Positions 53,909-64,000 of a stretch of DNA of 64,000 bases are shown here, one piece after another. The translations under genes and the position numbers were made by a program. The stretch covers positions 186,001-250,000 of the forward strand of contig JANFNE010000015.1 of assembly GCA_024867545.1 (NCBI GenBank). The letters run 5' to 3'. The number at the start of each line of letters is the position of its first letter. Position 1 is the stretch's first letter. This stretch comes from Phytopythium helicoides (taxonomy: Eukaryota > Oomycota > Peronosporomycetes > Pythiales > Pythiaceae). Under the pieces are notes generated by a model, which saw nothing but the letters and a program-made list of their open reading frames with translations, searched no databases and was not told the origin of the DNA.

Positions 53909-54817
53909 TCATTTGTTGGGCAGTTTTGATGCATTATCGAGATGCTCTACATGAGCAGCCAACAGACTGCGCAGGCGGTGTCGGCGCTTTTCACGGTACT
54001 CTTTCTGGATGCGAGAGCGCTTCTCACGGCAGCTCTCACCAATTATGCGGAGCCTCTTGTTGTAGTTATTGAGCTTAGTGACGTCATCGTCGCGAAGGGG
54101 CAGTGTACGAACATGATACTTTGTGAGCGCCACACATAGGCGAAAGAGAAGGTCGTAGTTCTGCTCATCCTAGCGGTATTCAATTTCTTCAAGAGCTACT
54201 CCCACGGTAGAAATTGGCGACGAAATCTCGGCAAGTTTTGTTCCAAGCTCAGAATATTTGGGTGAGGCACTAAACAGTTGCATCTCGATCGGGTCTATAT
54301 ATTGGACGCTGGATAAATGGAGTTTGACTATCCCGCTCCTATAATAGCGCGCCACTGCTACACATTTCGCCAAGTAAGTTGATTGAGGTTTCTCTCGTTT
54401 CGCCGTTAAGAGTGCTCGCAGCGTTTTCACGCTCCCCGTGAGTGCTTCAATCAGAACCCACTGCAAAATATGGCGTAGCGATCGACTATTGTACAGAGCT
54501 GCTTCCACTATTTTTAGCATTGTGAGTATACTCATCAAGAGACCGACCATTGCTTTCGCCTCCCAAGGTCGAGCTGGTGCAGCGGACGATACTGCAGGCG
54601 ATATTAGTGAAGCGGATAATGCTGCGAAAGAGTCGAGGTCGGCAGGATATCTACTTGCGCTTTCGCAGTCAGGATGAATAAAACTTGAATCAACTGAATG
54701 CTCAATCGAAGAGCATGAAATATCGACTAAGTGTGGCTGGGAACGAGTATCGCTCTCACACGAGGCATCAACATTTTGCCTAGTTCTTGTGGTAATAATT
54801 TCTTCGTTTGCTGTCAT
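53909..54817 (-). pseudogene. Transposase-like frame with in-frame TAG, unit 11
   Basis: TAG at 54170-54172. Private substitution near 54395 (CTCTCG for CTCTTG on plus) that changes a Gln to Arg. Confidence 0.45.
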
Positions 54818-55471
54818 CTCATTTCCTTAACTATTCGCATCAACCTGGGAGGAATTATTTGCGAAGCTGGTGTGCATCAATTTCGAAGAATTCGCTGAGG
54901 ATGGATGCTTTTGCTTCATGCGGTATCGAAGCGATTTCTTATTCTCGAAAAACACAGCTTATCAAATCAAAGACTTCAGTAGCGTCGCGGTGATCTCGGA
55001 CCACATGTACGTTTACTGCATTTTTGGATGTGAAGGTAGACGCGCACGCAGGTGCAAATTTACATGGGAGCGCCTTCGTGTGAACGTATCGAGTGTGGAT
55101 ATGCCTAGTTTCATTAGTAAAGTCAGATGCCGCTGTCAGGGTGTCGAGGAAACTTGAGTAGCCAGTGAAAACAGAGCATCACCATCGTACTCCAAATGTT
55201 GGGTAAAACCTTGAGGTTCATAAGGTTTTTCAGTACTGCCGCTCACTACGTTTAGAATTAGAATCACGAAGAATGCGTTTTGTATGTTCTTGACATCTGA
55301 ATACTTACACGACAATGAGATCGTGCGCTTAGGCGCGCACTTTAGATATACTTGTGTTGAACACTTGTGCAAAGTTCTAGCGGGATTCAGTACGATTTGT
55401 GTGCTCAGGAGGTGTTTGTACCCGCGCCTCATGTTTTCATGGTCAATAGTGTTATGGCAACAAAAAAAAAA

Positions 55472-55837
55472 GAATTTATCATTTGTTGGGCAGTTTTGAT
55501 GCATTATCGAGATGCTCTACATGAGCAGCCAACAGACTGCGCAGGCGGTGTCGGCGCTTTTCACGGTACTCTTTCTGGATGCGAGAGCGCTTCTCACGGC
55601 AGCTCTCACCAATTATGCGGAGCCTCTTGTTGTAGTTATTGAGCTTAGTGACGTCATCGTCGCGAAGGGGCAGTGTACGAACATGATACTTTGTGAGCGC
55701 CACACATAGGCGAAAGAGAAGGTCGTAGTTCTGCTCATCCTAGCGGTATTCAATTTCTTCAAGAGCTACTCCCACGGTAGAAATTGGCGACGAAATCTCG
55801 GCAAGTTTTGTTCCAAGCTCAGAATATTTGGGTGAGG
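55472..55837 (-). repeat. Truncated 12th unit of array A
   Basis: Holds the first 366 bp of a unit, including the basic C-terminal part and TAG of the transposase-like frame. It breaks at TATTTGGGTGAG and continues into unrelated sequence. Confidence 0.85.
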
Positions 55838-56875
55838 ATGAGGGCGCCACCCAGCTAAGTGCGGAACCAGCTTTTACAGGAGATTATGTAAATGACATCT
55901 CCCCGAGACTTGTTCCCATTGCAGACAATATGGATGATTTGTCAATGGCGGTGTCACCAAGTGGAACCAGCACAGAAAATGTCCCATCAATACCATCACG
56001 AAGTAAAAATGTCAGTGTGACAAGCGATGCCTTGCAGCGTGGAATCGACGGCGTATCAAACGCTACATTGTCGTCCGCATCGACATCGAGATCACAAGAC
56101 ACCGTCTTCGCAGCGCCAAACGATTTGTCGGCGACGCGGTACGTGAATTCTTGTTCAAAACCGAAGAGAAAGTCAAGTAACAGCTCAAGAGCTCCTCCCA
56201 AGCAACCCAAGAAAAAGCCTAAACAATTCACCACTGAACAGGCTCCGATCTCAACTGACATCCCGTCAAAATCCAAGCGCACACAGCCATCAAGACAATC
56301 ATCAGATTCTTCAACGAATACTGCTCAGGTTAAATCCTCTAGCGCGGTGACGATCAGAAACTTAGTAGGCACGAAAAATCCACCAATCATCACTGAAGAC
56401 ATTGTGCTAACAAAACGTGACAAGCAACAATTGTGGAACCAAGTTGTGTGTAGACTGAAGTCGTCTCGTTTGACGCTGATTTTGCGACAAAGATGATCAA
56501 AGTCACGAAGGTCAATCTCGACACTTTGAACGATGGTGAATTGGTTGATGACTTTTAACCTACTACATCCACAAGAACTTTTCTCTACTTCACCAAGTTA
56601 CCAGCTTAGACCCGTTGTTCTTCACTATGATCTACACAGTATTTCCATACAACAGAAAGAATATGATGAGTGCTTACCTCAGCTGTTCCACCGTCACCAA
56701 GGAATTTCCGTACTCTCAATTACAAGTAAATTCTTATCCCAATCCAAATGGAACAGCATTGGAGTTTTGCTATTGTCCAGAACTCAGTGCTTCTATGCAA
56801 GAATACTGTTCGATGTATCGTCCTTGTGGACTCGAAGTCGCATCACCGTTTGTCCGAGGTTGAGAAAGTTCTGGG
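55838..56875 (+). pseudogene. C48 (Ulp1/SUMO-protease-like) peptidase relic
   Basis: The first part (to 56440) is a Ser/Thr/Lys-rich region with PKKKPK-type basic patches (a possible nuclear signal), cut at its 5' side by the array A junction. Next comes the segment VNLDTLNDGELVDD, the typical entry motif of Ulp1-family cysteine proteases, followed in another frame by YYIHKNFSLLH and FFTMIYTVFPYNRKN. Frame changes occur near 56455 and 56564, so it is broken. The downstream catalytic His-Asp-Cys region was not recognised, because the frame ends near 56863. Ulp1-like genes often travel in Mutator-type and other transposons, which fits this repeat-rich setting. Confidence 0.5.
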
Positions 56876-56977
56876 TGCTTTTATCGAGAACGAGCGAATC
56901 ATCTAATTTCCCTTCACATCTTTTGGATTACCATCACTTTAATTGCTTATATTGCTACAGCGTCACGTCTGTCTTAA

Positions 56978-57451
56978 TAAAGCGACGATTGTCGTAGTAA
57001 AGCGACGATTGTCGTAGTAAAGCAACGATTGTCGTAGTAAAGCGACGATTGTCGTAATAGAACGACGATTGTCGTAATAAAGCGACGATTGTCGTAGTAA
57101 AGCGACGATTGTCGTAATAAAGCGACGATTGTCGTAATAGAGCGACGATTGTCGTAGTAAAGCGACGATTGTCGTAATAGAGCGACGATTGTCGTAGTAA
57201 AGCGACGATTGTCATAATAGAGCGACGATTGTCGTAGTAAAGCGACGATTGTCGTAATAAAGCGACGATTGTCGTAGTAAAGCGACGATTGTCGTAATAA
57301 AGCGACGATTGTCGTAGTAAAGCGACGATTGTCGTAATAAAGCGACGATTGTCGTAATAGAGCGACGATTGTCGTAATAAAGCGACGATTGTCGTAGTAG
57401 AGCGACGATTGTCGTAATAAAGCGACGATTGTCGTAATAAAGTGACGATTG
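56978..57451. repeat. 20-bp minisatellite, 24 copies
   Basis: Same unit as at 36582-36838. Rare variants include GCAACGATT, AACGACGATT and GTCATAATAG in single units. AATAAA, GTAAA and AATAGA types alternate irregularly. Confidence 0.9.
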
Positions 57452-57541
57452 GAGGTTCCACTGCCGTTATCCATTGATGTATTTTTGCCATTCTTTCGTT
57501 TGTGGTTCGCATTCCAGCTGTCCCAGAATCTGCAAGCAGCC

Positions 57542-57982
57542 ATGGGGAAGCGCAAGGAGGTGCCCGTGAAAGAGAAGCTGAATATTCTCGCCGAGTGGAA
57601 GCGCAGTGGCGCAAAGGCTTCCGCGGCGGCGAAAGACCTCGGTATCCCTCGAACGACTCTAATCAGCTGGGAAAAGAACGCGGACAAGCTGTTAAGTGGG
57701 GTGAAGATCTCTGAAGCTAATCCTAGTCAAGTTCGTCTTGGAAGGCCAGGCAAGCAACCACAACTCACTCACCAGTACGAGCCAGCTCTTCTCGCTGCCA
57801 TCGAAAGTAACTTTGCCAAGGACACAAAGCTGACGCGCCACGATATTATTGGTCATTGCGAAACGAATTGCCCAGGTTTCATCGACTTGACAGCGACCGC
57901 AAAAGAATCTTGGGTCGCACGATTCGTTTGTCGCAACAATGTTTCCGACAAGTTAGCGCGCTCGATACCAGCGCAAAACTAG
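57542..57982 (+). CDS. CENP-B/Pogo-like helix-turn-helix DNA-binding protein (block 2)
   Basis: The predicted 146-residue product is identical to that at 36929-37369, including the TAG at the same codon and the 77-codon open continuation behind it. Perfect protein identity over two blocks about 20 kb apart means either very recent duplication or gene conversion. Confidence 0.6.
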   Translation: MGKRKEVPVKEKLNILAEWKRSGAKASAAAKDLGIPRTTLISWEKNADKLLSGVKISEANPSQVRLGRPGKQPQLTHQYEPALLAAIESNFAKDTKLTRHDIIGHCETNCPGFIDLTATAKESWVARFVCRNNVSDKLARSIPAQN

Positions 57983-58424
57983 TCTCTAAGGGAAGCAGAT
58001 TCAGCCTCTGGTACTCAGACTGGTTTGGAACCGGAGGCTAGCTCTGAGCCAACCGCAGAGGACGTGTGCATTACCTCAGCTAGCGCTGCTCCACCTACTG
58101 GTGATGTGGTTGCCAATTCTCGAGAAAGAGCGGATTACCAAATATCCATCTACATCTTTTGTGAAGTTCTCACCGAAGCGTGCTCAGACAAAGCCAAGAA
58201 AAACATTTATTGAGGACTTTGGGGGTTATATGCTGAAGTTTATGACACTTGTGTACGAAGCCCTCGTTGCCGACCCAAATTTACACCTTCTTCAAGATAT
58301 TGAAACTGTGTGCACCATCAAGCGTCCTTCAATATTTTACGCCTCAGCGTATCGGCGAGAAATTGGGGGGCAAGATGCTAGAAGACGGGAAGACCTAAGT
58401 CACAGCCATCTTTGGTTCGTCTAA
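57983..58424 (+). pseudogene. Degraded downstream part of the block 2 gene
   Basis: As in block 1, but with six instead of seven G near 58366. One frame therefore stays open longer, to 58424 (QDARRREDLSHSHLWFV). Confidence 0.4.
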
Positions 58425-58826
58425 CAAACCACTGCTATGATAGTCGGGTACCTCTGTATGACTCTCTTTCTTGACTTCACAGAGCCACATCCTACACACA
58501 GATCATGGTCTCTACAAGATGTCGTAGGCGCCTTTGCATGTTCTTGGTTAGTCTAAACGAATAATCTAAGTTCTCTGCTTTCCTTGCCATTGCACTGTTG
58601 GTACCGACGACATAATTGCATTGCCGACAGCACACATCCAAATGATAGAACGTGCATCGCGCGTAGGCGCGCAATGGCTGTGTGCATGTGTTGAACACGT
58701 ATGCAAAGTTCTAGCGCGATTCAGTACGAATTGTGTGCTCAGGAGGCGTTTGTTCCCATGCTTCGTGTTTTCATGGTCAACAGTGTTGGTGGCACAAAAA
58801 AAAAGAATTTATCAGCGGTGAGCCGC

Positions 58827-58918
58827 GGTAGTGTGGACGGCGAATTCACACTGCTAAAGCAACGTAACTGCTATACTCTACGTTGCTTTAGCAGTGTGAA
58901 TTTGCCATCCACACTACC
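58827..58918. repeat. 92-bp foldback (near-perfect inverted repeat) in array B unit 1
   Basis: Arms 58827-58865 and 58880-58918, 39 nt each with two mismatches, around a 14-nt loop. The inner 23 nt (AATTCACACTGCTAAAGCAACGT) pair perfectly. Outer ends GGTAGTGTGG/CCACACTACC. Repeated at 59632, 60437, 61242, 62047, 62852 and 63657. It could be a tiny foldback/MITE insertion amplified with the satellite, or a structural RNA hairpin if transcribed. Confidence 0.85.
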
Positions 58919-58936
58919 TCTCAACCCGGTATCTAC

Positions 58937-59203
58937 ATGTATGAGCTCGGCACCGGTGGCATTCCACAATCAGCAACGACGAGCAGGCGCAGCAAGAGAA
59001 CGGAGTCTGGCGAGGATGCGAATGACAAAGGCTGGACAACATCTCGTTTCTCCCCGGGCAGTCTTACAGAGCTACCAGACACGCTCATCACTTTCTTCAA
59101 GATATTGAAACTGTGTGCACCATCAAGCGTCCTTCAAGATTTTACGCCTCAGTGTATCGGCGAGAAATTGGGGGGCAAGATGCTAGAAGACGGGAAGACC
59201 TAA
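58937..59203 (+). CDS. Hypothetical 88-residue frame in array B unit 1
   Basis: Starts MYELGTGG, continues with a basic Ser/Arg/Lys stretch (TTSRRSKRTESGEDAND), then a hydrophobic part and a GEKLGGKMLEDGKT end. The last third is shared with the block genes. Conserved in all six complete units; only one substitution (C to R, from CAGTGT to CAGCGT in unit 3) was seen. Protein status is unproven: conservation alone is not informative in a homogenised satellite. Confidence 0.3.
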   Translation: MYELGTGGIPQSATTSRRSKRTESGEDANDKGWTTSRFSPGSLTELPDTLITFFKILKLCAPSSVLQDFTPQCIGEKLGGKMLEDGKT

Positions 59204-62200
59204 GTCACAGCCATCTTTGGTTCGTCTAACAAACCACTGCTATGATAGTCGGGTACCTCTGTATGACTCTCTTTCTTGACTTCACAGAGCCACATCCTAC
59301 ACACAGATCATGGTCTCTACAAGATGTCGTAGGCGCCTTTGCATGTTCTTGGTTAGTCTAAACGAATAATCTAAGTTCTCTGCTTTCCTTGCCATTGCAC
59401 TGTTGGTACCGACGACATAATTGCATTGCCGACAGCACACATCCAAATGATAGAACGTGCATCGCGCGTAGGCGCGCAATGGCTGTGTGCATGTGTTGAA
59501 CACGTATGCAAAGTTCTAGCGCGATTCAGTACGAATTGTGTGCTCAGGAGGCGTTTGTTCCCATGCTTCGTGTTTTCATGGTCAACAGTGTTGGTGGCAC
59601 AAAAAAAAAGAATTTATCAGCGGTGAGCCGCGGTAGTGTGGACGGCGAATTCACACTGCTAAAGCAACGTAACTGCTATACTCTACGTTGCTTTAGCAGT
59701 GTGAATTTGCCATCCACACTACCTCTCAACCCGGTATCTACATGTATGAGCTCGGCACCGGTGGCATTCCACAATCAGCAACGACGAGCAGGCGCAGCAA
59801 GAGAACGGAGTCTGGCGAGGATGCGAATGACAAAGGCTGGACAACATCTCGTTTCTCCCCGGGCAGTCTTACAGAGCTACCAGACACGCTCATCACTTTC
59901 TTCAAGATATTGAAACTGTGTGCACCATCAAGCGTCCTTCAAGATTTTACGCCTCAGTGTATCGGCGAGAAATTGGGGGGCAAGATGCTAGAAGACGGGA
60001 AGACCTAAGTCACAGCCATCTTTGGTTCGTCTAACAAACCACTGCTATGATAGTCGGGTACCTCTGTATGACTCTCTTTCTTGACTTCACAGAGCCACAT
60101 CCTACACACAGATCATGGTCTCTACAAGATGTCGTAGGCGCCTTTGCATGTTCTTGGTTAGTCTAAACGAATAATCTAAGTTCTCTGCTTTCCTTGCCAT
60201 TGCACTGTTGGTACCGACGACATAATTGCATTGCCGACAGCACACATCCAAATGATAGAACGTGCATCGCGCGTAGGCGCGCAATGGCTGTGTGCATGTG
60301 TTGAACACGTATGCAAAGTTCTAGCGCGATTCAGTACGAATTGTGTGCTCAGGAGGCGTTTGTTCCCATGCTTCGTGTTTTCATGGTCAACAGTGTTGGT
60401 GGCACAAAAAAAAAGAATTTATCAGCGGTGAGCCGCGGTAGTGTGGACGGCGAATTCACACTGCTAAAGCAACGTAACTGCTATACTCTACGTTGCTTTA
60501 GCAGTGTGAATTTGCCATCCACACTACCTCTCAACCCGGTATCTACATGTATGAGCTCGGCACCGGTGGCATTCCACAATCAGCAACGACGAGCAGGCGC
60601 AGCAAGAGAACGGAGTCTGGCGAGGATGCGAATGACAAAGGCTGGACAACATCTCGTTTCTCCCCGGGCAGTCTTACAGAGCTACCAGACACGCTCATCA
60701 CTTTCTTCAAGATATTGAAACTGTGTGCACCATCAAGCGTCCTTCAAGATTTTACGCCTCAGCGTATCGGCGAGAAATTGGGGGGCAAGATGCTAGAAGA
60801 CGGGAAGACCTAAGTCACAGCCATCTTTGGTTCGTCTAACAAACCACTGCTATGATAGTCGGGTACCTCTGTATGACTCTCTTTCTTGACTTCACAGAGC
60901 CACATCCTACACACAGATCATGGTCTCTACAAGATGTCGTAGGCGCCTTTGCATGTTCTTGGTTAGTCTAAACGAATAATCTAAGTTCTCTGCTTTCCTT
61001 GCCATTGCACTGTTGGTACCGACGACATAATTGCATTGCCGACAGCACACATCCAAATGATAGAACGTGCATCGCGCGTAGGCGCGCAATGGCTGTGTGC
61101 ATGTGTTGAACACGTATGCAAAGTTCTAGCGCGATTCAGTACGAATTGTGTGCTCAGGAGGCGTTTGTTCCCATGCTTCGTGTTTTCATGGTCAACAGTG
61201 TTGGTGGCACAAAAAAAAAGAATTTATCAGCGGTGAGCCGCGGTAGTGTGGACGGCGAATTCACACTGCTAAAGCAACGTAACTGCTATACTCTACGTTG
61301 CTTTAGCAGTGTGAATTTGCCATCCACACTACCTCTCAACCCGGTATCTACATGTATGAGCTCGGCACCGGTGGCATTCCACAATCAGCAACGACGAGCA
61401 GGCGCAGCAAGAGAACGGAGTCTGGCGAGGATGCGAATGACAAAGGCTGGACAACATCTCGTTTCTCCCCGGGCAGTCTTACAGAGCTACCAGACACGCT
61501 CATCACTTTCTTCAAGATATTGAAACTGTGTGCACCATCAAGCGTCCTTCAAGATTTTACGCCTCAGTGTATCGGCGAGAAATTGGGGGGCAAGATGCTA
61601 GAAGACGGGAAGACCTAAGTCACAGCCATCTTTGGTTCGTCTAACAAACCACTGCTATGATAGTCGGGTACCTCTGTATGACTCTCTTTCTTGACTTCAC
61701 AGAGCCACATCCTACACACAGATCATGGTCTCTACAAGATGTCGTAGGCGCCTTTGCATGTTCTTGGTTAGTCTAAACGAATAATCTAAGTTCTCTGCTT
61801 TCCTTGCCATTGCACTGTTGGTACCGACGACATAATTGCATTGCCGACAGCACACATCCAAATGATAGAACGTGCATCGCGCGTAGGCGCGCAATGGCTG
61901 TGTGCATGTGTTGAACACGTATGCAAAGTTCTAGCGCGATTCAGTACGAATTGTGTGCTCAGGAGGCGTTTGTTCCCATGCTTCGTGTTTTCATGGTCAA
62001 CAGTGTTGGTGGCACAAAAAAAAAGAATTTATCAGCGGTGAGCCGCGGTAGTGTGGACGGCGAATTCACACTGCTAAAGCAACGTAACTGCTATACTCTA
62101 CGTTGCTTTAGCAGTGTGAATTTGCCATCCACACTACCTCTCAACCCGGTATCTACATGTATGAGCTCGGCACCGGTGGCATTCCACAATCAGCAACGAC

Positions 62201-64000
62201 GAGCAGGCGCAGCAAGAGAACGGAGTCTGGCGAGGATGCGAATGACAAAGGCTGGACAACATCTCGTTTCTCCCCGGGCAGTCTTACAGAGCTACCAGAC
62301 ACGCTCATCACTTTCTTCAAGATATTGAAACTGTGTGCACCATCAAGCGTCCTTCAAGATTTTACGCCTCAGTGTATCGGCGAGAAATTGGGGGGCAAGA
62401 TGCTAGAAGACGGGAAGACCTAAGTCACAGCCATCTTTGGTTCGTCTAACAAACCACTGCTATGATAGTCGGGTACCTCTGTATGACTCTCTTTCTTGAC
62501 TTCACAGAGCCACATCCTACACACAGATCATGGTCTCTACAAGATGTCGTAGGCGCCTTTGCATGTTCTTGGTTAGTCTAAACGAATAATCTAAGTTCTC
62601 TGCTTTCCTTGCCATTGCACTGTTGGTACCGACGACATAATTGCATTGCCGACAGCACACATCCAAATGATAGAACGTGCATCACGCGTAGGCGCGCAAT
62701 GGCTGTGTGCATGTGTTGAACACGTATGCAAAGTTCTAGCGCGATTCAGTACGAATTGTGTGCTCAGGAGGCGTTTGTTCCCATGCTTCGTGTTTTCATG
62801 GTCAACAGTGTTGGTGGCACAAAAAAAAAGAATTTATCAGCGGTGAGCCGCGGTAGTGTGGACGGCGAATTCACACTGCTAAAGCAACGTAACTGCTATA
62901 CTCTACGTTGCTTTAGCAGTGTGAATTTGCCATCCACACTACCTCTCAACCCGGTATCTACATGTATGAGCTCGGCACCGGTGGCATTCCACAATCAGCA
63001 ACGACGAGCAGGCGCAGCAAGAGAACGGAGTCTGGCGAGGATGCGAATGACAAAGGCTGGACAACATCTCGTTTCTCCCCGGGCAGTCTTACAGAGCTAC
63101 CAGACACGCTCATCACTTTCTTCAAGATATTGAAACTGTGTGCACCATCAAGCGTCCTTCAAGATTTTACGCCTCAGTGTATCGGCGAGAAATTGGGGGG
63201 CAAGATGCTAGAAGACGGGAAGACCTAAGTCACAGCCATCTTTGGTTCGTCTAACAAACCACTGCTATGATAGTCGGGTACCTCTGTATGACTCTCTTTC
63301 TTGACTTCACAGAGCCACATCCTACACACAGATCATGGTCTCTACAAGATGTCGTAGGCGCCTTTGCATGTTCTTGGTTAGTCTAAACGAATAATCTAAG
63401 TTCTCTGCTTTCCTTGCCATTGCACTGTTGGTACCGACGACATAATTGCATTGCCGACAGCACACATCCAAATGATAGAACGTGCATCGCGCGTAGGCGC
63501 GCAATGGCTGTGTGCATGTGTTGAACACGTATGCAAAGTTCTAGCGCGATTCAGTACGAATTGTGTGCTCAGGAGGCGTTTGTTCCCATGCTTCGTGTTT
63601 TCATGGTCAACAGTGTTGGTGGCACAAAAAAAAAGAATTTATCAGCGGTGAGCCGCGGTAGTGTGGACGGCGAATTCACACTGCTAAAGCAACGTAACTG
63701 CTATACTCTACGTTGCTTTAGCAGTGTGAATTTGCCATCCACACTACCTCTCAACCCGGTATCTACATGTATGAGCTCGGCACCGGTGGCATTCCACAAT
63801 CAGCAACGACGAGCAGGCGCAGCAAGAGAACGAAGTCTGGCGAGGATGCGAATGACAAAGGCTGGACAACATCTCGTTTCTCCCCGGGCAGTCTTACAGA
63901 GCTACCAGACACGCTCATCACTTTCTTCAAGATATTGAAACTGTGTGCACCATCAAGCGTCCTTCAAGATTTTACGCCTCAGCGTATCGGCGAGAAATTG

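Larger units (their letters stand above)
38196..55837. repeat. Array A: ~1570-bp tandem satellite, 11 full copies plus a partial
   Basis: Unit starts (at GAATTTATCA): 38196, 39768, 41340, 42910, 44479, 46050, 47620, 49190, 50760, 52332, 53902 and a partial from 55472 to 55837. Lengths are 1572, 1572, 1570, 1569, 1571, 1570, 1570, 1570, 1572, 1570 and 1570. Copies differ mainly in A-run length and two tail variants. Each carries a minus-strand transposase-like frame (first 900 bp) and a small plus-strand open frame of 95 codons (39164-39451 in unit 1) of unknown reality, with several Cys residues. The right end breaks off abruptly inside the frame and joins a protease relic. Confidence 0.9.
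56951..58817 (+). mobile_element. Repeat block 2: minisatellite, DNA-binding gene, shared tail
   Basis: Second copy of the block at 36558-38205, offset by 20613 bp at the gene start. The minisatellite is expanded (24 versus 13 copies), while the rest is almost identical. The tail differs at a few sites from block 1 (GCGCGATTCAGTACGAATTG here versus GCGGGATTCAGTACGATTTG) and matches the tail of the 805-bp units that follow directly. Confidence 0.6.
58808..64000. repeat. Array B: 805-bp tandem satellite, 6 full copies plus a partial at window end
   Basis: Exact 805-bp period; units start at about 58808, 59613, 60418, 61223, 62028, 62833 and 63638 (cut by the window end). Unit order: a 92-bp foldback; about 180 bp of private sequence; about 520 bp equal to the 3' part of blocks 1 and 2 (from TTCTTCAAGATATTGAAACTG); and the shared tail. 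An 88-codon plus frame per unit (58937-59203, 59742-60008, 60547-60813, 61352-61618, 62157-62423, 62962-63228) ends in EDGKT. It may be the C-terminal piece of the block gene fused to new sequence. Copies differ at only a few sites, such as CAGTGTATC/CAGCGTATC near 60763 and GCATCACGC/GCATCGCGC near 62682. Confidence 0.9.

Noticed and set aside
56955..57687. Long minus-strand frames (219 and 237 codons) across the minisatellite
   Set aside because: A 20-bp palindromic repeat without stops in several frames yields such frames automatically; the protein is a pure periodic repeat fused to antisense of the HTH gene.
36558..58817. Blocks 1 and 2 as LTRs of one giant retrotransposon
   Set aside because: The blocks contain a gene and minisatellite, no TG...CA ends, primer site or reverse transcriptase were found, and the interior is a satellite array.
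58701..59108. 135-codon frame repeated in every 805-bp unit
   Set aside because: It runs through the A-run and both arms of the foldback with no protein-like pattern; the 88-codon frame is the only plausible one and even that is uncertain.

Overview
The window looks like an oomycete (Phytophthora/Pythium-type) nuclear genome. The evidence is a six-cysteine elicitin-like secreted protein with a Ser/Thr-rich stalk and GPI-type tail, Crinkler (CRN) effector remains, short GT-AG introns of about 55-80 nt, oomycete-style initiator elements just upstream of starts, and compact GC-rich genes beside AT-rich repeats. It is not bacterial: no operons or ribosome-binding sites are evident.

Layout. 1-3.3 kb: 3' end of a TKL-like kinase, a prohibitin relic and a seven-helix membrane protein. 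4.6-6.3 kb: an NADP-type glutamate dehydrogenase (GDH) copy with two introns, two frameshifts and both key lysines replaced. 6.8-10.2 kb: two broken Crinkler-family genes on the minus strand. 10.4-13.5 kb: an intact membrane-anchored pseudokinase. 13.7-16.3 kb: a second prohibitin pseudogene and the paralogue of the seven-helix protein. 17.5-29.7 kb: four related MFS carriers of the oxalate/formate-antiporter (OFA)-like type, one on plus and three on minus. 32.5-36.4 kb: the elicitin-like gene, a six-exon LRR gene reconstructed here, and a coiled-coil gene.

36.5-64 kb is almost entirely repeats. A block of about 1.65 kb (20-bp palindromic minisatellite, CENP-B/Pogo-like DNA-binding gene, tail) occurs twice. 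The first block is followed by 11 full and 1 partial copies of a ~1570-bp satellite (array A) carrying a transposase-like reading frame split by one in-frame TAG. The second is followed by at least 6.4 copies of an 805-bp satellite (array B) carrying a 92-bp foldback. Block, A unit and B unit all end in the same ~150-bp tail with an A-run and break at the same point. This composite amplification is the most unusual structure in the window. A C48 (Ulp1-like) protease relic lies between array A and the second block.

Functionally, the four carriers probably move organic acids or similar anions. The elicitin and Crinklers belong to the plant-interaction repertoire, and the pseudokinase and seven-helix proteins look like surface/signalling proteins. 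All assignments come from reading motifs in the sequence; no database search was possible.
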